Positions 1 through 12,143 of a stretch of DNA of 64,000 nucleotides are shown here, one piece after another. Positions within the stretch are counted from its first letter, which is position 1. Each line of letters begins with the position of its first letter. This DNA is from Tyto alba (Eukaryota > Chordata > Aves > Strigiformes > Tytonidae). Below the pieces are notes generated by a model. It made no database searches. It was not told the DNA's origin and was given only the letters and a program-made list of their open reading frames with translations. A program made the position numbers and the translations under genes. Where the stretch lies: positions 13,519,387-13,583,386 of the forward strand of contig NW_024881321.1 of NCBI RefSeq assembly GCF_018691265.1, given 5' to 3'.

Positions 1-2317
1 ATTCACAGCCACAAACAGTTAACGGATTCCTTCATATATCAATACTCTTTTGTCATTAAAGTATACTTCTGCCTACAATAGTGGTCAAAGATAATTCGCA
101 ACCTGCTGTAAGAGAAACTATGAAGAGAATTAGCCTTCATGGTACTACTCTTCAAATCCGCTTGCCCCTGAAATGGAATAAATGAAATTTGGATTACTGC
201 AAGAGTGTGTGTTTTGCACACAGAAGCCACAGAAAGCAGCATTACTGTAAGCCTGCTGGGAAAGTACAATAAAAATAAATCAGAATGAAAGAAAGCACTG
301 TGTTTAATACATAAAGATGGAAAGCCAGAATGAAAGGTTAGGAGTTGGGAGCTTAATGGTTATTGTCCTATCATATTTTAAGAATCTGATCTTCATTTTG
401 CCAAGGTAAATATAGTGCCAAGTAAACATAGGTCCATAATTCTAGCCTTAATACTTACTTATGAAGATGTTGGGTGTTATTTACTTGGCAGAACAATCCT
501 TAAAATAACAAAACATGTTTTGTAAGAACATTGTGTAAAATGAAGGTTAAACTGAGTTCCTTATTTATTCAGAGGGTTCTTGTTTGTCAGCAAATGATGC
601 AACACAGATCTAAGTGGAAGCAGGGTGGAAAACCGTTACACAGACATGAACATGTTTCATGATAAGGAATGGATAAACCACTTAATTGAAGGGGGGGAGG
701 ATGACCTTTCAGCAGGAAATCAGTATCTGAGGTGTGAGTCTTTAATCACCATTTTGAGAAACATGAGAAGCTACAGCCAGAAAAGCTGTCCAGACAAGAG
801 AAAGACAAGGGGAAAAAAAAATAAAATTAAAAGACACAACATATCATGGCCAGAAAAAAAATGTTTTACTGAATAAACTCTATATTTGACAGTCAAAAAG
901 GTTTCAGTGTAAATTAAAGTTTGAATAGTCTTGGACTAGATGGGAAGTTTTGTCAAGGGAAGTTAAGAAGACACTACTGTAAAACAGAAAAAAAATGATG
1001 GGGAAGTCACTGAAAAGTGACATTTGCCTTATTACTGAAAGTTCTATTCAGCTTCCCTGAGGAGTTCTTCTGACTGTGTATTCATTGACCCCAAAAAATA
1101 TTTGGGTCCATGCTTGCTGCAATAGATGAACTGCTGATGAATCCAAAAGAGAGTTTTAAGGGCTCCCGTCAGGGCAGTTAGTCATGCCAGGGGTGCTCTG
1201 TGAAGGAGCCTGGAGACTAAAAGCGCTGAAAGGTCCAATTCTTGCTGTATTTATCTCCCATTCTGCAGTGGGGACAGACTCAAGTATCCCAATTCCTATC
1301 AGAGCCACAGATCCTAAAACCCAAAGTAGCTGATCACTAAACTGAAGTTGCTGGTCTGTCAAGAATGCCAGCTTCACTGAGCAACTGCAGGGAGCCTATT
1401 TAAATTCAAAACACTATGTGCCAGCACTCCTGAAACTTTTTTTTTTTTTTTTTTTTAATTTTGATTCAGCAAATTGCAAAAGGGTTTGTTCTTCATCCAG
1501 TTCAGACTGAACTTTTTCTCAAACCATAAGATCCCCAAATATAGATTTCTTTCTTTAATAGTCTCCACTGCTACAGGCTATTTAAATCAAATGACAGAGG
1601 TTTCAGCTCTACCTTTTGTAGTTCTTTTGGTTCTCTTCATACATTTAGTGCGTCTTTGGTGTGCATTATTTGCATTATTAGCTCTTAGTTATTCCCTATA
1701 TACCATAAAGAAGCAATCAATCATGTAATTTGAAAGCAAAGTTATAATACCAGTTGGTTGGTTTGCTAGTTTTTATACAGAACATGCAGGTCTGTGAGAG
1801 GCTTAACTGATGAAGCCCAGTTTAATATGACTTGATGTCTGGCATTTCAATTATCCCATGTGAGCTCTGTTTTTCAGGGCTTAGAGGGTTCAACAGCTCT
1901 CTCTTGTGAGAACTTGGATGTCTAAAAATATAGTTTATATACTGTATAAAATACATACATCTAATCTCTCACAGATTTGTCATATTTATCAGAAGACAGA
2001 AAAAACATGTTTAATGACTAGGAGATTAGTACGTTAGTAATTACAAAAGTTACAAAGATCTTATAAATACTGGCAACTAAATGTTTTTTCTCTATTAATA
2101 AATTCTTACCTGACAACTCTATTCCTGCAAACGGTCCTCTACAGATTCCCAAATCTACTTCCATGCCTGTTTTCTTGTACAGTACCAAATTTTAGCATGA
2201 GTCCTTGAAGCCAAACTAGTTTCGGTTTTCTGTCTCAGTGAAGCTTTTACCTTTCCTTCACAGCAAGAAACTATTACTTCTGATTCTATTAAAATGCATT
2301 TTATGTATTTTTCAGGC
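1..2317. other. Unique AT-rich noncoding DNA
   Basis: I see no recognisable gene here. The short open frames are at chance length and have no domain. A run of 20 T lies at 1437-1456. A minus-strand splice-donor-like site lies near 2107, with no convincing exon next to it. Confidence 0.6.
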
Positions 2318-2346
2318 ATTAATCTTACATTGGCTGTAAGATTAAT
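2318..2346. repeat. Perfect 12-bp inverted repeat (hairpin)
   Basis: ATTAATCTTACA (2318-2329) is followed by a 5-nt loop and its exact reverse complement TGTAAGATTAAT (2335-2346). Each arm carries a TAATC core, the kind of site bound by bicoid/OTX/PITX-class homeodomains, so the element offers two such sites facing each other. Whether it is bound or transcribed cannot be told from sequence. Confidence 0.85.
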
Positions 2347-5029
2347 ATGCACCTCTAGTTTCAGAGGTCACACTGGCTCTTTAAAAAGAAGCACTTTCTC
2401 TTTTGGTCATTTGAATTTATCAAAAATTATACAAGGAATAAACAGCAAAAAGAAAATCTGTAAGACAATAGATATCTATTACTATAGCTTTACCTCTGGA
2501 AACAATCACTGTGTTTTGTTTTGTTTTTTTTTCCAAATTTCATATTATTATATAACTGTAGTGGCCATGTAATCTTGAATATGCAAGGCATTAAAGGATA
2601 TACGCAAATCTCAAACAATATTTTACAAAATAAAAAAAAAAAAAAAAAAAAACTATTGCCTTCAGTTATGTGAGTTTTTATATCCTGAGCAATGTAATCA
2701 TATTTCATAGGACTTTTTTTATCTTTTATTTGTCAAAAAGAATATGAAAATCCATTTTCCACTGTGTTAGAAGTGACAACTCTAATAAATAAATATTTAC
2801 TGCAGGTAAGTATTTTTGTCTGACCATAAAAAAAGAAAAAAATCATATACACTTGGGCTTTTTTTGCAGGTTGATAAGATGGGCATCTATTGTACAGCAC
2901 ACATATACAAAATAGTGAAAATCTGCAGTGAGGACTGATAAGCTGATGTGTTTCTTACACACTATGCATGAACATTCCCTGTCTTACTGCAATGACCTTA
3001 TGATCCCTTGTGCCAAGTGTTCAAGCCTCAGCTGTGGATTTAAACTCAATCTTGTTTTGAGTTTCCATTCTGTTGGCAGGGGAGTCATTCTTCACAGCAC
3101 TGCTCAAGCCAGAGAAGGCTTCCTGACTCAGAGGCAGACTCAGATAAGCAATGGCTATAAGAGAAGTTGTAATTGCACAAGCTCTTTCTTTTTCCCAACA
3201 GGTATTACTACAAATGAGCATCATTGAAAATTCTTCTGAGCTTCAACAGGTTAGATAACCTCATAGGCAATTGTGAATCTAACATGGTGTCCAGATTAAC
3301 AAAGTAGATAGAAAAAAAGGCTTATGCTATTTAACCCCTTCCCAGCAAGCATGGATTTTTGTCATAGGTTCTTTGTTGGTTTTGTTGTTTTGTTTTGGTT
3401 TGGTTTGGTTTTTTTTTTAAGAAAGCCTTCTGAAGGAAGATGAGTAGGTAGACCTAGCCTGAACATTAGTGAAATATGCACTTCTGAAATAATACAACAG
3501 ACTGTTAACGCTGCAGAATCAGGTAACCAGAAATTAGGGAATGCCAGAATAACAATTGCTCTGTTTTCTTTTCCCTTCACTGTACACTAACCTTGTAAAT
3601 GACATCTGCTATTTCTTCTCACTGAGTGCACAGATCAGGCACTGCTTGTTAAATAGCAGTTATTTTGTGCTTACTTTATCCTCACTACTCAGTGAATACA
3701 CCATATACCCTTTCCAGCATGCTTTTCTAATCATGACTTGATATCAAAATATTGACTTCCTCAAGGGTTCTTGATTCTCCCACTATAGCTTTTTAATTCT
3801 TTCGAAATATTAACAGATTTATCCACACAACATCACTGTGCAGTGTGCAGTATCATTGCTGGGCATATTTCACAATGGAAAGCTGATGTGCATCTGCGGA
3901 AACCAAAAATACAGAGGTGTGAAATAAATTTCAGAGCTCCAGGGTCTTTCTTTTTCCAGCAGCTGGCACTGTGCAGCCTCCCACAGGCTCTGATCAGATA
4001 CCTCTCAGCCCCAGCGGCCAGGGCAAGGGCAAGGCATTCTGCATGTCAGTCAGTGCATTGCAGGCTGTTGGACAGAAAATAAGAAACACACAGCAAGCAA
4101 GCTTTTGCTGAAGTGAAAGCTTCATTTAAGTCATGTGTCACCAGGATAACTTCAGGCATAAAAAAGTTCTCTTTCCCATATTTCCCTTCCAGACAATGAA
4201 GAGGGCAACTTAGCTGATCTGGCACAGGCGATGCTACATAAGAAAGCTTCCAGCCTTTCAATTAACCCTCATGAATATTTTCTAACTCTGAGCTTCTAGT
4301 TCGTAGTTCTTCCAGCTCTGAGCTGCTCATCGACCTGTCTACCTACCTTTTCCTCAGTGACTGTTCCTGTCCAGTCTCCACTACTGCTTTCCCAGATTCA
4401 TAAGCCCTCTTTACCTTGCCAATATCACCTTTGCTTTTATGTCCAGTTTTCACATTCCTGCCTAGCTGCAGCTGCAGTCAGCACCACCCATGAGAAACCC
4501 TATGCCTCTCAGGTGGCTCCTGCCACCTCTTCCTCCTGCTGACCGAGGTATCTCTTCCCTCCAATTCCCCAGTTTCCTACCCCACGCCTGCTCCTCACCT
4601 CACCACAACCAAGCCAGACTGCAGTTCTAAGTTGTTTGGACATAGAGTGAACAAATACTGAAAACACAGAAGAGAATCCCTATGTAGAGACCGAGAGACC
4701 TCTGTGAGTACCATAGTGGAAGAAAAGAGCTGCTCACCCTGATATATGCAGATATAGCTATTTAGGGATGGTTCATGTGCAGTCAGGTCACACCAGTGAT
4801 TTCTGAGAAATAAAGCAAGCTCAATTCAGGCACAAATCACAGACTTTAGCTGCCAAATGCTAATGCTGCTACTGAGCCAGGGCAAACTGAGGTATTTTAA
4901 AATGCGTATGAGTGGACTAAATGTGGGTGGCTTTCCAAAAGAAAGGGCAAAAGATACATTCTTACCAATTTCAGGTTAATTTTCCAAATCACAGAGGGAC
5001 TGAATTTCTTCTGGTAAATGGTTACAAGA
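2347..5029. other. Unique noncoding DNA with simple repeats
   Basis: No gene is recognised. There is a run of 21 A at 2632-2652, a consensus plus-strand splice donor (CAG|GTAAGT) at 2803-2810 without a plausible partner exon, and a 47-nt tract of only G and T at 3372-3418. Confidence 0.55.
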
Positions 5030-5130
5030 GGGTTGTTTGTTTTTTGGTTTTGTTTGTTTGTTTTGGTTTTTGTTGTTGTTGTTGTTGTTTGTTTTGGGGT
5101 TTTTTTGTTTGTTGGTTTGGTTTTGTTTTT
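5030..5130. repeat. G/T-only low-complexity tract, 101 nt
   Basis: The plus strand has no A or C for 101 bases. The tract mixes TTTG, TTG and TTGG steps with one GGGG. The short open frames on both strands here simply read through the repeat and are not genes. Confidence 0.9.
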
Positions 5131-7565
5131 AAATTTTATTTTAATTCTGGCAAAGTTATAAGGAACTGAAGACAGTCTCCTAGTGAAAGGTTCTTTATTC
5201 AAGAAATTATGCTACCGCTTCACTTATGAGCGTTTGCTCATATGGGTAAATTTTCTGGATTTGCTTAACAGTAATGAATCCCTGTGCTGATACACTCACT
5301 CATTCTGGAACATTTCAAACAGCCTTTACAGGAAAAATTATTGCACTTGATGGCCCTAACTCAGGATTCCTCATACATCCACAGTTCTGTATCACTTTAG
5401 TGGAGTTTAGCCAAGTAAAGCATAAACTCTTGTTCATTATTCTGACAGAGGATTAGTTAGACCTCCCAAGCTAGCAGTCCATCTGCTCCGCCAGCTAATG
5501 CTATTGTCCCGAAGACACCACCTCCTTCATTGTTCCACCAAACAATCCATGCCAACTCTTTTCTCAGCTGACACTGACAAGTACATGTCAATTCGTTTGC
5601 ATTCTCCCGCACACATCTGTGACATTGAATATAGCCTTTCATGGCTTCAGGCAATTTAAAGCCTTGTAGGAGCTAGGAAATATGATACTATAAAAATAGG
5701 AATATACTCAAGCTTTTAATTGCACCAGATTAGTTTATCTCTCATCTATGCAATGTCCAATGTTTACTTTGCTCCCTTCTACCCTTCTCTTCCTAAAGAA
5801 ATACTAGTTAGCACTGCAAAGTGAAAGAAAATTTTTTAAAGTGTTCAGCAAATTTAAAACACACTTACATATAAAGAAAATTGGATTCCCTAGCATAAAA
5901 TGTTCTTGTAATTTCTTAAATAGATACAGAGTAGAACTTCTTTCATTGAAGACTGCTTTTTGGGTTGAATCCACAAAATAGAAGGACCAAAATAAGGAAA
6001 TCAATTCCTGCCAGTAGGTCCCTGAAAAGCTCTTGCTAAATGAACTGATGCAATCTCAGTGCAGGACTTATAGTCAGCAATGACAACAAAATTTTCATTA
6101 CTCCCCACATCTCAAGGAAAAAGCAAGAGATGGAGTGCACATATACTTGTTGCAGGTGGTAGAAATCCAAGATTATTGATAAGGCACAGACCAAATGCTG
6201 TATCCCTTACCGTGTCTAACACTGCTTCATTCAAACCTCAGGTAAACTTCATGTGATCCAAAACAATACAGCCTTATTTGCCACTGCCAATTAGTCAATG
6301 ACAGAAAAGAAAACAATGCAGGCACTATAAAACAACAAGCTAAAATTGCAGTTATTGCCTACAACACACAAGTATTTAAGGACAGAAAGAAACAATACAT
6401 CTACTTGTTGGCACAGTGTCTGTATAAGATGCTAAAATATAAACCATCTACTTTTGCTGATTCATCAGGCTCTCAGGGAGTGTTATTTACTGGATATTCC
6501 AAAAAGGAGACAAGCATCCAAACCAGAAAGGGAAACAAGTGTCTCTCTGTTATGCCAGACCACATTCTCAGTGTGTCCTTCAAATGGCTCCTATGGTGGC
6601 TCTCAGCCTCTGATGGGGAACCACAATGACCACATCTCTTGGACCAGGGCAATAGATGATAGGTACTAGTTCTAAAGCAGTATAAGGGGGAAATCCAATG
6701 CAATCTCTACAGATAGTGTGCACTCTTTTAAAATCTTAATTTCATTTACATCAATGTAAAGGCATCTCCAGAGATTTCTCTAGAGTGAATTCTGACTCCA
6801 AATAGGAGGCATCTGACAATTATCCACCAGTGTCCCAGTTTAACTAAATTGGTTTTAAATTGGAACATCTTGTTATACTGAAGGGGGAGATGAAGGGGGA
6901 TGTAGTTTTGCCTGAGCCACGTGATTAGGTTTAAGCATTGAAAGGGAAGGTCCCATCCTCTGGACACGGGCTGTCAGAACCATATAGCTGCTTCTGTTTT
7001 TTATTCCCCCCCTCCTTCTTTTGCCTTTTGCTGAAAAGCATTTCAGCAAATGAAAAATCTTAATTATATTTTTTTACAAAGAGGTCAAAAGCACTCGTAA
7101 TTTGAAGCAAGTGCAGCAAGGTGACATATAATCAAGCATTCCCAGACTGATGTATTAAAATGCTTTTCTGCCAACTCCTGCCCTGCATCTATGATGCAAG
7201 AATTCTCCTTCATTATTTCTTTTTATTATTTCCCCATGCAGATCACTGTGACCCATGGCAATCCTTGTGAATGTAGATGGTAATAGAAAGTCCCTTCCAT
7301 CACAGCAAATCTTTTCCCTAAGCATATAAAAGGTTTGTTCATTAAACATCCAAACAGAAAATATTCCTCATTGAGGAAACTAGTTCTCTGATTTATTTAT
7401 AACAACCTAAAGAACAGTGCTAAAAAGGTGCAAGGAAGCCAGTGAATCAACAGTATTTCCCTTCAACATGAGGCTGCTAGTAATCGGATCATGGGGAAGA
7501 GAGAAAGAAATAGGAATAGTTTCACATAAATTATTCTATAAGAAAAATTAACCTAGGTGTCTTTG
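5131..7565. other. Unique noncoding DNA
   Basis: No gene, RNA or recognisable mobile element is seen. Open frames of 60-76 codons at 5457-5654 (minus) and 6405-6703 (both strands) lack known motifs and are within chance expectation. Confidence 0.55.
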
Positions 7566-7589
7566 TATATATATATATATGTGTGTATG

Positions 7590-7654
<65 letters not shown>
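7566..7654. repeat. (TA)n microsatellite with an internal TGTG/TATG interruption
   Basis: About 89 bp of alternating T and A, broken near 7580-7592 by TGTGTATGTATG. The minus-strand open frame over it encodes a Tyr-Ile repeat and is an artefact of the microsatellite. Confidence 0.95.
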
Positions 7655-7657
<3 letters not shown>

Positions 7658-10175
7658 TTGAACTTTGCATTCTCAGCATGGATGGCTTTCTCAACTCTGG
7701 TGTTAACCTAAGAAAACAGATCCGTCTCATCCTGACTGCTAAAGTGTAGGAGACCTCTCTTCAACAGCAACCAAGTTCTTCCAAATTGCAAAGCATTCCA
7801 GCTCCCCTAGATTAGAAAACAGTAGACTGGAAAATTGCAGGAGATTGGTTTCTACAGACTCTCTGTTTACAACTGCAGTCTGTAACAAGACAGCTATGAC
7901 TCGTTCTGCAAAGGAGCTCGCCTGCAGCAAGTGCCTGGAGGTGAGCGAGGATCTTCTGTTTGTTCCAATAGTAGATCTCTAGCAAAAATCGGTGTGATAA
8001 GTCTGGAATTCTGTCTTCCTCCCTGTACTCCTCCAATTTTTAGTATTATTATTATTTTCACTCATGCAGTCAGCCTAAATATCATTAAGGAGACTAGAAT
8101 CATGGATGGATTTAATAAAAATATCATGTGGAGAGAAAAAAAAGTATCCAAGAAGTAATGAAATAACAAGGAATTACTATAAAAAACCCTCTCATAATCA
8201 GATACTGCTTTTATCACATCATATGCATTAAACTTCTCTGAACTGATGTCCTTTTCATCCTAATGTACTAAATTAAATATCTGCTCCTTGTAGAATTTGA
8301 TTCATCTAAACTAGATTAAAATCAAATCATGAACAAAATCAATTTCACTTAAAGTACAATAATCCCAGCCCACTAAGGCCCCCTTCTAGTAATCACAATA
8401 AATGCTGTCTCTACCACCATTTCCATCCCTTATTTTTCCCCCTAGCCTTTCACTGGATGCATAATTTTCATATCATATTATAAATTATGACCTTGTATAT
8501 CTTATTCATATCTTACGGAAGCAAGTTGTCCAAGAAGCCAGAGGCAAGACAACCTCATTCAAACATTCCTCCAGGGTTTTCAGGTCAAGTCATTTTTTAA
8601 ATTGAGATTGGTATAAACCTCAAGGGATTTCTTGATTTAAGAAAGAACTACAAATATTTAAGCTGTCTTGGGGGGATTATGCTGACATTGGATCGTGGGA
8701 TTACCTTCCGCATAAGACTCAAGGGATTTGGACTGGTTCAGCATCTCGTCAGAAAACTGGGCAAAAATGCTTCTTATGTGATGTTAATCAGATATTCAAT
8801 CATTCCTCACTGTATGCGTGTCAAAAGGTAGCAAACAAAAGGGGAGAGAAGCAGTTGCTTTGAGATGTGTAGGAAACAAAACTATTCCTCAAACATTCGG
8901 CTTTTTCATAAGGCAGCACAACTCCTGGTGACAGCCATCTCAGAGCTTGCCCCTTGGATTTGCAGATGATCACTACCAGCAAGGTGGTACCTAATTAAAT
9001 ACTTTTACTAACAATTAATAAGACTTGGCACTTTTGTGACAGAGCACCATTTGTCTCGGAGCACTTTAATCTAATAACCAAGTCTGACAACAATCTTCAA
9101 AAACAGGGAACTCTGACTGTAGCTGATGTAGTTGGAACTGCGAGAAGGTTTTAGCAAAACCCTCTCTGTCCTAGTGAGAACCAGGCTCTGACTCAGATCT
9201 GAGGCCAGGCTTGAATTGCAGTTGAAACCATCCTGTCAAGAACAGCACTTTAATAAATTCTCTGACCATCAAAAGTAAGTGTGAAAAATGTCATTCTCCT
9301 TCAGTAATTTCCTTCTCTCTTTCATTTTTTCCTCTCCTAAAGCAGAAGTTAGAGGGGGAAAATGACAGGAGTTAAAGTCATTCACCACTGGAACAATAAA
9401 AGGAACAATAGCCAGCAACATCCAGAAATAAAATGGTTACTTGAGAACTGTATCTGCTTGGTTCTGCCAAATGTAAAGGGTCAATGCCAGACCATCATAC
9501 CGAGACAAATATTGCAAAGGAAAATGGATTTTTTACAGAAGGAATGTAGGAAGGAAATTAGAAGTCACACTTAGAAAGGGGTAATAATGTCTTGTCAAAC
9601 AAGGATCCAATCCCCTCAAGTACATTGTTTTGTAAACGTATTCAACAAAAAACAAAGCAAACCACAATCCTAAACTCATATTTATTAATTGTCTAGTGTG
9701 AAAAACTGAAGAGGTTTTTTGTTTGGTTGGTTGGGTTTTTTTCCCTTCAGCTGCTTCACTGGAGAATGAAGAAAATGTCCTTCTTCAAAGGCATTTTCTT
9801 TACTCTTTCATTGAACCACAGCCTCATCAGATACATCTCTGTTCTCTACCTGTGTAGCCTCACATATCACCTGTACAACATATTGTGCAAAGACACAATC
9901 AATGTTAGTTTCAAACTGCAGAGGCAGAAGATAAAGGAGACCAGACTGTGATGGGAAACTCAATCATAAGTCTGAACTTTTTAAGTGTCCCCGACAGGAC
10001 TCGCTGTTTTAGAAATCTATCTCGATGAATAGAATGCTCTTACGCGACAACTCCATTGAACCAAAATTTAGCTGTAATAGTCCCTCTATTTCAAACAATG
10101 GCTTTCTTGTTTGTATCTTTAAGGCAGCATAGGAATCACACTGTACATAAAAACAAAGATTGTCTATGCTGGAGG
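7655..10175. other. Unique noncoding DNA, one weak regulatory candidate
   Basis: No gene is recognised. At 8660-8815 four CpGs occur in about 155 bp, close to GGATTA and TTAATC motifs. This is weak evidence for a conserved noncoding element. A G/T-rich stretch lies at 9714-9740. Confidence 0.5.
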
Positions 10176-10212
10176 AAAAAAAAAAAAAAAAAAAAGAAAA
10201 AAAATAAAAAAC
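10176..10212. repeat. A-rich tract
   Basis: Twenty A followed by an interrupted A-rich run. It could be a decayed retroposon tail, but no element body is recognisable beside it. Confidence 0.85.
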
Positions 10213-11467
10213 TCAATCCTAACTAAACTTGACAGGAAACTACTTTCCACTCACTCATGAAGAGATTCCAGCATCACTGACAACAAGCCCTGCTGATTGG
10301 GGTCAGTCACTTTTCAAGCCCAAGGGGACCGTCTTTTCCAACTTCAATCACAGTCTCATAACTCCCCTATAAATAAACATACCAAGGAACAAAAAAAGCA
10401 GGGAGAACCAGCAGTCACAATCCACATACAACGGTGGCATCCATTAAACTGCAGTAATAATGTTTGTGTTCTGGGAAGTCTGCAGAGGAAGGAATCAAGT
10501 CTCCTTCACACAGACAATACAAGATTTATTTGAATTATGTTTATAACTTTGAATAGTTTGGTAATTTTACAAGCACATCTGCCCAGACAAATGTATTATA
10601 AACACTAAACACCATATGAGAAGCTTCTAACTTTTTATGCTCACAAAAGAAAAACTGCAATAGAATGTGTCATATATTTAACTAACACAAAAATGAAAGT
10701 TCATTTTTAATGCTGATTTTGGATAAGATTTGGTGCTTAGGATTCCAAGGACCCATTTTTTTTTCATTGAATCTGCAACTGAGTTTTCAATCAATCTTCT
10801 GTAAAATAGAAAAACATAAATCATGATAGCTAACCAACAAGTGTAACTTATTTCATATTAGTCTTATTCAAAAATACTAATAATTTTACAGTGGAGAGCA
10901 ACACTATTTTAATTCCTATCATTGTGCATCCTGAGACAACCCTATGTGAAAGCCTATGTGTGTGTGCGTGTGGAAGAGGAAGCAGGAAGAGGAGATTAGA
11001 GGTTAACATTAAGAGATTTCAATTTATAGATCAGAAACGGTTATACTGAATACATATGAACTCAAATGTTTATATAGCTTTTTCTTGTAAAGGATCTGTT
11101 GACCATTTCATCTTTTTAAGGATTTTGTGTGAATAAGAAATATTCCTTTGGGCAGTCTTAAGTCATCAAAGAAAAATGCACATGTGTATTTCTAAATTTC
11201 TTTTTTGCTATTTAATCTTCATTCATGTCTATATATCAGTTTCTAGATATAGAGCAAGCCTCAGTATCAAAATACCTGAAGGAATCTCTTGCAGCATCAG
11301 TATTTCTGAGATAAAAAAAATTAAAATTCACTATTTCATTGTCCATGACAATGAGCACAAAAAACTAGGAACTGTTTACTCAGTACAAGAGAGACTTTTA
11401 AATTTTTTCCACACATGCCATAACTGCCAGCAAAGAAGCATCCTAACATCACAGCATTATAGCAATC
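10213..11467. other. Unique noncoding DNA
   Basis: No gene is recognised. A 120-codon plus-strand frame (11176-11538) runs into the CR1 remnant downstream, has no domain, and is judged fortuitous. Confidence 0.5.
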
Positions 11468-11687
11468 TACTGTTGACAGAACCTCAAGACATCACCTTGT
11501 CCATCTCCCTAATGGGAGGCAGGATTAAGAATGCCTAGTAGATATCTGCCTAACCTATACTTAAAAACTTGAAGAAATGGGCATTTCACAGCCTCCTGCA
11601 TAACACATCTCAATGCTTGGAGAATCTTTTTTAGTTAAAAGTATGGTATAATGATGTATTTTGTCTAACATCTATGTAGGCAACCAG
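11468..11687 (-). mobile_element. Old CR1 LINE 3'-end remnant (minus strand)
   Basis: The plus strand shows the order typical of an inverted CR1 3' region: a segment like CTTGTCCATCTCCCT, then TCTGCCTAACCTATACTTAA, then a GGGCATTTCACAGCCTCC block, then a diverged copy of the AGTTAGAAAGTTTTTCCTAATGTC block. It is worn, has no tail repeat, and its ends are approximate. The call rests on remembered consensus, not an alignment. Confidence 0.6.
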
Positions 11688-12038
11688 TGAATTAAGTTCT
11701 GAGTTCAGCACAAGTACTTAACTGTTCCTTCAGTCTTAGCCCTGTGTGCTGGTCATACAGCATCTGCCACAGGATCTCTCTGTAGTTATAATATAAAACA
11801 CATGGCATCAAGCACTGGCACACAATTATCAATACTCACTCCTACAGTCATGCCAAATAGCGTTTCCCAGGTAGCGCCTAAGTATTGAATGTGGAATAGG
11901 AGGAACCAGTAGCAACTTCCACCTGACAGTACAAAGCAGGCCATCCTCTTTTGGAGGAGGGCTAAAGAACAGGGGAGAGTTTAGCCATATGGATACAAAC
12001 TGTGTTGCGTTATCTGAGGGCCAAAGAATGGGCCTGAA
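11688..12038. other. Unique noncoding DNA
   Basis: Nothing recognisable. The 137-codon minus-strand frame across 11829-12242 is carried by the Lys/Thr-rich reading of the neighbouring G/T tract. Confidence 0.5.
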
Positions 12039-12143
12039 TGTTTGGGTTTGTTTGTTTTTTGTTGTTGTTGTTGTTGTTGTTTTTGTTTTTGTTTGGTTGG
12101 TTTTGGTTTTGGTTTTGTTTTTTTTTGTTTTTTTTTTTTTTTT
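12039..12143. repeat. G/T-only low-complexity tract, 105 nt
   Basis: The plus strand has no A or C for 105 bases. It contains a (TTG)n core near 12059-12080, a GGTT-rich middle, and a terminal T run. It resembles the tract at 5030-5130 in composition and size. Confidence 0.9.

Noticed and set aside
2803..2810. Consensus splice donor CAG|GTAAGT
   Set aside because: No acceptor with an open frame or transcript-like context lies upstream. Isolated donors near 16254, 13710 (minus) and 23815 (minus) were rejected for the same reason.
7548..7730. Tyr-Ile repeat protein on the minus strand
   Set aside because: Translation of the TA microsatellite.
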